Source of the DNA: RUG11247 sp045649485
Lineage (GTDB): Bacteria > Bacillota > Clostridia > Christensenellales > Aristaeellaceae
Length of the DNA stretch: 10,838 nt
Reading direction: 5' to 3'
Assembly: GCA_045649485.1 (NCBI GenBank)
Contig: JAZRPZ010000118.1
Location: 1 to 10,838, forward strand
Shown: one piece after another, positions 4,992 to 10,838 of the stretch
Layout: each line of letters opens with the position of its first letter
Numbering within the stretch: position 1 is the first letter of the stretch
Made by a program: the position numbers and the translations under genes
Notes under the pieces: model-generated
Databases searched by the model: none
Told to the model about the DNA's origin: nothing
What the model saw: only the letters and a program-made list of their open reading frames with translations

Positions 4992-5647
4992 ATACTGTGA
5001 AAAGAATGCTGGAAGCCACAAGGGAAATATGGAAAGCTTACAATGAGCATCCGTTTGTGCTTGGCATCCGGAACGGTACACTGGATAAGAAAAAATTCCG
5101 CCGGTACATCATACAGGACTATCTGTATCTTCGTGATTATGCCAAGGTGTTTGCGCTCGGTGTAGCAAAGGCCAAATCCCTTGAAATCGCAAATCTGTTT
5201 GTCGGGTTCATCCCGGCAATGAACGGTGAACTGAATGTGCATGAAGGCTATCTTGCACGCTTGGGTGTGACGCAGGAAGAAATTGATACTTCTCTCCCAT
5301 CGCTTGATAATCTTTCCTACACTTCCTACATGCTTCGCGTAGCATATGAAGAAGGCGAAGCGGAGATTCTTGCGGCAATTCTGGCATGCGCCTACAGCTA
5401 TGAAGTCATCGCAAAAAATATCGTACAAAATAATCCCGATGCAGCAAATGATGAATTCTACGGCAATTGGATCAAAGGCTATATATCTGCCGCTTATTCA
5501 GATGATAATAAGATCCTGCTGACTACATTGGATCGATTGACACGGAATTACACAGAGGAGCAAGTGCGGCATCTCACCGAAATCTTCGTTGCCTGTTCGC
5601 GCTATGAACTGGCGTTCTGGGATATGTCGTGGAATATGACCCCTTGA
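4988..5647 (+). CDS. tenA: Aminopyrimidine aminohydrolase / thiaminase II (TenA)
   Basis: 219-residue all-helical enzyme. TenA proteins hydrolyse 4-amino-5-aminomethyl-2-methylpyrimidine, a breakdown product of thiamin, to HMP, and can also cleave thiamin. Family marks: HPFVLGIRNGTL (21-32), IIQDYLYLRDYAK (41-53, Asp44), AKAKS (60-64), CAYSYEVIAK (134-143, catalytic Cys134), EFYGNWIKGYISAAY (156-170) and RYELAFWDMSW (205-215, Glu207). These correspond to the Asp44/Cys135/Glu205 set of B. subtilis TenA. The start overlaps the thiD stop (ATGA), so HMP produced here feeds directly into ThiD. It is the last gene of the operon and is followed by a GC-rich hairpin. Confidence 0.95.
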   Translation: MNTVKRMLEATREIWKAYNEHPFVLGIRNGTLDKKKFRRYIIQDYLYLRDYAKVFALGVAKAKSLEIANLFVGFIPAMNGELNVHEGYLARLGVTQEEIDTSLPSLDNLSYTSYMLRVAYEEGEAEILAAILACAYSYEVIAKNIVQNNPDAANDEFYGNWIKGYISAAYSDDNKILLTTLDRLTRNYTEEQVRHLTEIFVACSRYELAFWDMSWNMTP

Positions 5648-5727
5648 TCCCACATAATGAAAGCATCCGGCTCTGTATCATTTTCCAAACACACTGTGTG
5701 CTTTCTCAACTTACCGTAAATTATAAA

Positions 5728-5760
5728 TCCCCTGAGCCTGTACATTTTCGGCTCAGGGGA
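5728..5760 (+). terminator. Terminator hairpin between convergent tenA and metallophosphoesterase genes
   Basis: TCCCCTGAGCC (5728-5738) pairs perfectly with GGCTCAGGGGA (5750-5760), 11 bp and 11-nt loop. T-rich sequence follows on the plus strand but not at once (CTTGCTTTTCGTTTTTT, 5761-5777). On the minus strand TTTATAAT follows directly. It probably serves both converging transcripts. The rest of 5648-5802 holds nothing else I recognise. Confidence 0.75.
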
Positions 5761-5802
5761 CTTGCTTTTCGTTTTTTATGATCTTGCAACAACTTTGGTG
5801 AT

Positions 5803-6798
5803 TCAGCTTGAAGCCTTTTCAGGCGTTCTTATTACCGCATATATATCATCGTGATACTGCGGATATCTGTCTTCGTAGAGTATATCGTCATATGTCATAC
5901 TGCCGTCTGCATGCACATAATACACGCTGCAGCCCTGCTTCAGCTTATCAGAACGCCGCGTGCTTATCATATTGTAGGAAGACATTCCGCTCATGCGGTT
6001 ATAGATAAGCCGGATGCCCTTATACATATAATGCGCATCGTTCACATGGTCATGCCCCGCTACGAAGGCAGTTGTCTTTCCTTCGGCGAGCATTGCATCG
6101 AACATTCCGCTGTTATAAGGACAGCAGCAAACATTCTCCAGATTGCTTCCGCATATCAGTTCTCCGCAAAGCATGGCTTCCTTATATTCCGGCAGCGGGA
6201 TATGGCAGAATATCGTGGAAGGGCAGTTGTCGTCACTTATCTCTTCGCGATACCACTGTATCTGGCTTTCTTTCAAATAATCGTCATACAGCTTTTCGCG
6301 GTCTCCCCAGCCAAATTTTATCATGTCTTCGCGGGTCATATCGCTGCCGCCGTCCATAAATATGAACCTGTGACATACATTCCCGCTTTCATCATAAAGC
6401 GGCACGCTGTAGTTGGCAACGCCCCAGACAGTGCTGCCGCCGGCAAGCGAAGCTGTGACCGAAGGTATCAGGCAGCATGGTGATTCCATGAACATGCGTA
6501 TCATCTCCGGGCGGGTGACCGAAAGCGGATTATCTCCTTCATGGTTGCCGATTGCGGGCGCCCACGGCACATTCAGTTCAGTCATCAACTTCACGAATTC
6601 CTGCACGCGCAGCAGATTATCTCCTCCGACCACATTATCGCCTGCGAAGACCACCATATCAGGCTTTTCGGTCTCTATAGTCTCGCGCAGCAGCTTCATA
6701 GTCACGCGATAACATCCCGGCCAGTCATCCAGATGGGTATCGGTGAATCCCAGCACCTTAAGCGGCCTGTCTGCGGTAATCCGGCGAATCATATTCAT
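5803..6798 (-). CDS. Calcineurin-like metallophosphoesterase
   Basis: 331-residue cytoplasmic protein (no signal peptide) with the complete metal-binding motif series of the Metallophos fold: DTH (20-22), VVFAGDN (49-55), IGNHEGDN (83-90), FCHIP (197-201) and VAGHDHVND (246-254). Such enzymes hydrolyse phosphomonoesters or phosphodiesters with two metal ions; the substrate cannot be told from sequence. It is the second gene of a minus-strand pair. GAGGAG overlaps the end of the upstream PHP gene, with only 6 bases between the genes, so the two are almost certainly co-transcribed and functionally linked. A cluster of cysteines (NVCCCPY, 222-228) is unusual. The general family call is firm and the biological role unknown. 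Confidence 0.9.
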   Translation of the reverse strand: MNMIRRITADRPLKVLGFTDTHLDDWPGCYRVTMKLLRETIETEKPDMVVFAGDNVVGGDNLLRVQEFVKLMTELNVPWAPAIGNHEGDNPLSVTRPEMIRMFMESPCCLIPSVTASLAGGSTVWGVANYSVPLYDESGNVCHRFIFMDGGSDMTREDMIKFGWGDREKLYDDYLKESQIQWYREEISDDNCPSTIFCHIPLPEYKEAMLCGELICGSNLENVCCCPYNSGMFDAMLAEGKTTAFVAGHDHVNDAHYMYKGIRLIYNRMSGMSSYNMISTRRSDKLKQGCSVYYVHADGSMTYDDILYEDRYPQYHDDIYAVIRTPEKASS

Positions 6799-6804
6799 AT
6801 CTCC

Positions 6805-7731
6805 TCAATCAAGAAAAATCGGGTTGGAATATGCCGAACGCCCTGCGGCATCCATAGCTTCACAGCGCACCATATGTTCTTTGCCCTTGAGTTTGGTGAC
6901 GAATTCGGTCACGTGACGGCCAAGTTTGCGCTGATGTGAACGATGTTCACCGCAGACATAAATACGTTCGCAGGGGGACGTGACCACATGTACCTCATCG
7001 TCTTCCACATAGAAATCGTATATTGCGGGACCGGTGGAGGTATAGAAACTGCCCGTCTTCAGCGCTTCTATTATAGCCTTTGGCGAGCGGTCGCGTGCCT
7101 TTACAACAGTAAATCCTCCGAACGAATCACTGTACATGGAATCAAGCGGATATCCGTTGTGGTTGTCATCTCCGCCGCCGCCCCACAGACGCAGCCCACG
7201 GTAGAGCATCTCTGTCCAGAATACCGTGCCGTCGCCGGTGTTTTCCAGCCACTCAGTGCCGTAATTGATAATTTCAACTGCGTGATATGGATTCACATCG
7301 CCTACCTCGGGACTGGTCAGCATGGACCAGTGGGGATGGTTCAGCATGACATAAGCTCCCTTTTCCCTCATCATGTAGCTGAAATCCTGACAGACCTTGC
7401 CGGTACGCTCGGGCAGATGCAGTATCTGACCGGGTTCAATACCCTCGATCTTGTCATCCCACAGAAAGTGAACATGGATATCCTTGTCATTTGAATAGTT
7501 GTTTCCCCAGAGTTCGAATCCCTGGATCATGGTAAATTTATCATCAGAGAGATGACGGGTATCGGAATATACATCATGGTCGGTAACGGCAAGAAAATCA
7601 TAACCGTGGTGCAGATATGCTTCTTTCATTTCCTCGGGCGTGAGCTGACCATCCGACCTGTTGCTGTGACTGTGCAGATTTCCCTTGAGCCATACGGCAT
7701 TTTCATCCTGCAGGAAAACAGTACGTTTCAT
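6805..7731 (-). CDS. PHP-domain metallohydrolase (CehA/McbA-like)
   Basis: 308-residue protein with a PHP phosphoesterase domain. KGNLHSHSNRSDG (16-28; His20, His22, Asp27) and FLAVTDHD (46-53) are the first metal-binding motifs. GFELWG (71-76), HVH (86-88), LNHPHW (130-135) and GGGGDDNHNG (184-193) supply later ligands. A C-terminal part with IIEALKTGSFYTSTGPAIYD and a short beta-rich tail is typical of the CehA/McbA group. PHP enzymes hydrolyse phosphoesters or related bonds; the substrate is unknown. There is no signal peptide. It is the first gene of the minus-strand pair with the metallophosphoesterase and is divergent from the GH116 gene. A weak GGAAAGGG-type RBS precedes the ATG. Confidence 0.88.
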   Translation of the reverse strand: MKRTVFLQDENAVWLKGNLHSHSNRSDGQLTPEEMKEAYLHHGYDFLAVTDHDVYSDTRHLSDDKFTMIQGFELWGNNYSNDKDIHVHFLWDDKIEGIEPGQILHLPERTGKVCQDFSYMMREKGAYVMLNHPHWSMLTSPEVGDVNPYHAVEIINYGTEWLENTGDGTVFWTEMLYRGLRLWGGGGDDNHNGYPLDSMYSDSFGGFTVVKARDRSPKAIIEALKTGSFYTSTGPAIYDFYVEDDEVHVVTSPCERIYVCGEHRSHQRKLGRHVTEFVTKLKGKEHMVRCEAMDAAGRSAYSNPIFLD

Positions 7732-7777
7732 ATATCTATGCCCTTTCCGGTATGTTTGCGTTTCGTGTTCTGGCTAT

Positions 7778-7806
7778 ATTATATTCTCGTCCATACACAA
7801 TCGCAA
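7778..7806 (-). promoter_or_regulatory. Promoter for the PHP-metallophosphoesterase pair
   Basis: Read on the minus strand, TTGCGA (7806-7801), a 17-nt spacer, then a perfect TATAAT (7783-7778). Initiation is expected near 7770, about 40 bases before the PHP start codon. Confidence 0.7.
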
Positions 7807-7832
7807 GTACCATTTTTCACAGGCAGTCTGCC

Positions 7833-7861
7833 TTGACAGCAACTTTTGCCGATGCTACAAT
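7833..7861 (+). promoter_or_regulatory. Promoter of the GH116 gene
   Basis: Consensus TTGACA (7833-7838), 17-nt spacer, TACAAT (7856-7861). Predicted initiation is near 7868, about 35 bases before the start codon. It is back-to-back with the minus-strand promoter; the -35 boxes are about 26 bases apart, leaving room for a shared regulator site. Confidence 0.88.
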
Positions 7862-7902
7862 TAGGCAAACACATAATATATTCATAACATGGAGGAACAT
7901 TC

Positions 7903-10623
7903 ATGATATACGGATATACCGAAAGGAACGCCGACATCGGCGGCTATTCCGTGAAAAATAGCCTTGATGGTCTGCATAAGTGGAATGTATTTGCCGAGAC
8001 CGATGGTGACGCAGCGTCTCTTATTGTAAACGGAGTAATTTCCGCAGAAAATGCAGCCGTTGACATGGGCGCATGGAAATACATCGGCAGTACTTCTCTG
8101 CCTAAGGGCGAGCACGTTATCGACATAGCCTGTACCGCACCGGTAAAGCGCGTACTTATCGCCAATATTGCACTTGAAGACAGTCATGCAGTTACCATGG
8201 CATGGGGCAACCGCGCAGGTCAGGTCACGTTCGAACAGGAACGTGTTGATTACACCATGCGAGACCTGCGCCTGCTGCGCCGTCACGGATTCATTATGCA
8301 TCAGCCCAAGGATACCCAGTGCATGGCAGCGCCCTCGGGCATACCCATGGGCGGAATCGGCGCAGGCAAGGTAGAAATGACTCCCACAGGACAACTGACC
8401 GCTTTTTCCGGAAACAACAATCAGGATTCCCCTGTCTACCGCATGCCCGGAAGTTATTTTGCCATAGGCGTCAAGGGCTATGAGATAAGCACCTGCCGCG
8501 TGCTTCAGACAGAAATCGTAGATCAGGAGATGCTGCCTGCGGGTTCGGTAAGCTGTGAATCCGAGTATCCCGTTTCCACATGGAAATACAACGTAAATCC
8601 CATCCCTCTCGATATAAGCTGCACCGCATGGTCTTCTCATGTACCGGGCAATGCCGCCGAATCTTCAGTGCCTGCTGCGTGGTTTGATTTTACGATCAAA
8701 AACCGTGCAAACACCCCTATGGAAGCGGCGCTGTGCTTCTCATGGGAAAATATAATCAACGTAGGCGGCAGCATGAAGTACAATTCCAATTCCGAAAGGG
8801 TACTTCCGCTGTGCTACCACACGTGGAATGCTTCCTATGTCTGGAGTGACAGACGCGTTAATCACGCCTCCGCCGAGGAAGCAGCTGTGCGTTTCTTCGC
8901 GGACAATGACCTTGGTAATCCGGCTTCCTTTGGCGAACACATGATATGGTGTTCCGACGAAAACGCGCTGGTTATACCCGACCGCAGCCTTGAGGACGAT
9001 GAACTGGATTTTGCAAAGAGTCTCGGTACCTGCTTTGAAAGACCTTTCACTCCCTCTTCCGGCAGCGAATTCCGCGCAGGTGCACTGGTTTCCGGGAATA
9101 CTCTCGAAGCCGGCGAATCCGTGAAGGTCCGCTTCATACTCGCATGGCACATGCCCAACATGCCTACGTCTGCAGGCGATGCCGGCGTAAATTACGCAAA
9201 CCGCTTTGCAAATGTGCGCGAAGTAATGGACTATGCCATTGAAAACGGCGATGTGCTGCTTGAAAAATCACGCATGGCGGCGGATTTCCTTAATTCCTCC
9301 GACCTGCCCAAGTGGTTCGTAAAGCGTCTGCTCAACGACAGATTTGTTGCAGATACCGCCACATGGTATGAGAAAAACGGTAATTTCAGCGTAAACGAAG
9401 CACCCACCGGCATGAGCGGCTGCTTCGGTACCCTTGACCAGCGCGCTGCTTCTCAGGGCTTCTGGTGCACCTTCTTTCCCGAATTGGATGAAAACGAACT
9501 GGAAAGCTTCAGGTTGTGTCAGGGTGCTGACGGTCAGTGCAGCCACGACATAGGTTTCTCCGAAATCGAATACCGTACCACGCTGCACACTCAGTGGCCC
9601 GACCTTGCCGCAGCATATGTACATCAGGTATACCGCCACTGGCAGCGTACCGGCGATAAAGCATTCATTGATCGCCACTATCCCCATGTAAAAAAGGCTA
9701 TCGAATGGGCCGCATCGATGGATGACGCAGACTGCGGCATACCCTACATCAAAAAGGGACGCGGAACTACTTACGACAATCAGCACTGGGAAGGCGTGAA
9801 TTCCTTTATAGCCAGCGTACACATGGCGATGCTGTATCTGGCCGCCGATATGGCAAAGCGACTGGACGATCCCGATTCCGAAAAATACCTCGCCATGGCC
9901 GAACGCGCAAAAAAATCCCGCATGGAAATGCTTTGGGATGACGAGCGCCGGCTCTTCCGCAATGCCTATGTCAACAAGACCGGCGAAAAGGACAACAGCA
10001 CGTTCATTGCATCCCTCGCCGGCGACTGGTATCTCATGAGTGCAGGTCTTGCCTCACCCATTTCCAAGGATACTCTGCGCGACGCCGCAAGGGGCATCCT
10101 CCGCGATTGCTACTGCGACGAAGGCCTTACCGATCAGGGCGGCCGCCGCGAAACTCCCGCTTTCATGCAGTATCCCGCTGCATATTACTGCTCCCCTGCC
10201 ATGCTGCTTGGCTGCAGCGAAGAGGCATGGCGTGCCATGGAGATAAACGATCGCGCTATACTCACCGCGCCTTCCAACCACTTCATACAGGGACTTACCT
10301 ACAATTTTGACGGCGGTCCCCGCTGGGCACTGCCCTACTACATGACTGCGCCCGCAACATGGAATCTGCTGGACGCTGCGGCAGGTATCGTGCCGGATAT
10401 GCGCGACAATACCCTCACCATAGCCCCAAACATGCATGGCAAAATACCTGTGTTCACTCAGGACAGCTGGTTCATGGTGGAAGCGAAGGACAACTGCGTG
10501 ACCTTCACACCCTTCCGCAGCCTGCGAAACCATGCATTTGATGCAGTGATCATCGGCGGAAAGCGTTATGAAGCAGAAGGCGGTTTTGATCCCGGCATTC
10601 AGAAAATTTCCATCGAAATCTAA
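7903..10623 (+). CDS. GH116 family glycoside hydrolase (GBA2-like beta-glucosidase)
   Basis: 906-residue protein. The ATG at 7903 has GGAGGA at 7891-7896. Residues about 1-125 form a beta-rich domain I cannot assign. GIPMGGIGAGKVEM (146-159) begins the GBA2_N-type beta-sandwich, which includes VPAAWFDFTIKNR. An (alpha/alpha)6 catalytic domain (DUF608) spans about 470-880. By analogy with GBA2 and bacterial GH116 enzymes, NEAP Glu499 fits the nucleophile (followed by GTLDQRAASQGF) and TYDNQHW Asp625 the acid/base. These enzymes cleave beta-glucosides with retention, some also acting on xylosides, N-acetylglucosaminides or glucosylceramide; specificity here is unknown. With no signal peptide it should act in the cytoplasm. 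It is divergent from the PHP/metallophosphoesterase pair. I see no hairpin terminator after the stop, so transcription may run into the next rubrerythrin gene. Confidence 0.9.
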   Translation: MIYGYTERNADIGGYSVKNSLDGLHKWNVFAETDGDAASLIVNGVISAENAAVDMGAWKYIGSTSLPKGEHVIDIACTAPVKRVLIANIALEDSHAVTMAWGNRAGQVTFEQERVDYTMRDLRLLRRHGFIMHQPKDTQCMAAPSGIPMGGIGAGKVEMTPTGQLTAFSGNNNQDSPVYRMPGSYFAIGVKGYEISTCRVLQTEIVDQEMLPAGSVSCESEYPVSTWKYNVNPIPLDISCTAWSSHVPGNAAESSVPAAWFDFTIKNRANTPMEAALCFSWENIINVGGSMKYNSNSERVLPLCYHTWNASYVWSDRRVNHASAEEAAVRFFADNDLGNPASFGEHMIWCSDENALVIPDRSLEDDELDFAKSLGTCFERPFTPSSGSEFRAGALVSGNTLEAGESVKVRFILAWHMPNMPTSAGDAGVNYANRFANVREVMDYAIENGDVLLEKSRMAADFLNSSDLPKWFVKRLLNDRFVADTATWYEKNGNFSVNEAPTGMSGCFGTLDQRAASQGFWCTFFPELDENELESFRLCQGADGQCSHDIGFSEIEYRTTLHTQWPDLAAAYVHQVYRHWQRTGDKAFIDRHYPHVKKAIEWAASMDDADCGIPYIKKGRGTTYDNQHWEGVNSFIASVHMAMLYLAADMAKRLDDPDSEKYLAMAERAKKSRMEMLWDDERRLFRNAYVNKTGEKDNSTFIASLAGDWYLMSAGLASPISKDTLRDAARGILRDCYCDEGLTDQGGRRETPAFMQYPAAYYCSPAMLLGCSEEAWRAMEINDRAILTAPSNHFIQGLTYNFDGGPRWALPYYMTAPATWNLLDAAAGIVPDMRDNTLTIAPNMHGKIPVFTQDSWFMVEAKDNCVTFTPFRSLRNHAFDAVIIGGKRYEAEGGFDPGIQKISIEI

Positions 10624-10643
10624 AAAATTTCTGCGATAATGTG

Positions 10644-10675
10644 TTTCAATCCCCCATCCCCTGTTTATATATAAA
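10644..10675 (+). promoter_or_regulatory. Possible promoter of the right-hand rubrerythrin
   Basis: TTTCAA (10644-10649) lies 18 bases before TATATA/TATAAA (10668-10675). The -10 is acceptable and the -35 poor. No clear PerR-type inverted repeat is visible in 10624-10737. Confidence 0.35.
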
Positions 10676-10737
10676 ACATAAGGAACGACACACAAAACCA
10701 AGTACAAAACAATAAGATAAACTGGAGGATATGATTA

Positions 10738-10838
10738 ATGAAGAAGTTTGTTTGCACCGTTTGCGGTTATGTTCACGAAGGCGACTCCGCTCCCGAAAAG
10801 TGCCCCGTTTGCAAGGTTCCCGCCGAGAAGTTCAAGGA
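10738..10838 (+). CDS. Rubrerythrin, N-terminal rubredoxin domain (3' end outside window)
   Basis: Partial gene: 33 codons are visible, starting at ATG 10738 after GGAGG (10724-10728). An out-of-frame ATG at 10731 is closer to the RBS and was rejected because the rubredoxin reading frame starts at 10738. Cys6, Cys9, Cys22 and Cys25 in the CxxC...CPxC pattern form a rubredoxin Fe(Cys)4 site, and the CGYVHEGDSAPEKCPVCKVP wording is that of the N-terminal domain of clostridial reverse rubrerythrin. The diiron domain should follow beyond the window. The visible part does not overlap the region seen in the left-hand copy, so their identity cannot be judged here. Likely role: peroxide detoxification with electrons passed through the rubredoxin site. 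Confidence 0.88.
   Translation, partial: MKKFVCTVCGYVHEGDSAPEKCPVCKVPAEKFK

Noticed and set aside
1..10838. Whole window as a closed circle joining the two rubrerythrin fragments
   Set aside because: The join is in frame, but the linker between rubredoxin and diiron domains would lack about 20 residues usually present.
1..10838. CRISPR arrays, insertion sequences, tRNA or rRNA genes
   Set aside because: Looked for regular spaced repeats, transposase-like frames with terminal inverted repeats and cloverleaf or rRNA signatures; none found.

Overview
The window reads as chromosomal DNA of an anaerobic, low-to-medium GC Firmicute, probably a gut-type Clostridia member. The evidence is the rubredoxin-first ('reverse') rubrerythrin genes at both ends, a TPP-riboswitch-controlled ECF-type vitamin uptake and salvage operon, AGGAGG-type ribosome binding sites and canonical sigma-A promoters. 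I cannot name the genus.

Left edge (1-761): the C-terminal part of a rubrerythrin with its terminator, then a small uncharacterised gene (437-661). Fused behind that gene is a 14-codon scrap of a second rubrerythrin C-terminus with its own terminator. This looks like a collapsed tandem rubrerythrin pair.

Thiamin block (762-5760): a strong promoter (865-893) feeds TPP riboswitch 1 with terminator, then an ECF transporter S component (probable thiamin-precursor importer). A second TPP riboswitch with terminator follows. Next is an unusual structured leader that copies only the pyrimidine-sensing half of a TPP riboswitch, and then thiW-thiM-thiE-thiD-tenA in a tightly coupled operon. The genes form a salvage pathway. 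ThiW and the first S component would import thiazole and pyrimidine precursors. ThiM phosphorylates hydroxyethylthiazole, TenA recovers HMP from degraded thiamin, ThiD makes HMP-PP, and ThiE joins the halves to thiamin phosphate. No de novo genes (thiC, thiG, thiS, thiF, thiH) and no ECF ATPase/T-component genes are in the window.

Glycan/phosphoester block (5761-10623): a minus-strand pair, a PHP-domain metallohydrolase of CehA/McbA type and a calcineurin-like metallophosphoesterase, is divergent from a large plus-strand GH116 (GBA2-like beta-glucosidase) gene. Good promoters face away from each other between them. None of the three has a visible signal peptide, so their substrate is probably intracellular.

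Right edge (10624-10838): the start of another rubrerythrin gene with an N-terminal rubredoxin domain. Related rubrerythrin genes therefore flank the whole 10-kb interior.

The item most worth following up is the third leader element (about 1823-1924) before thiW. It keeps the TPP riboswitch pyrimidine-sensor arrangement with compensatory changes in the P3a-like stem, but has no pyrophosphate-sensor half. It could be an HMP or HMP-PP (thiS-motif-like) sensor stacked behind a TPP riboswitch, or a decayed TPP riboswitch.
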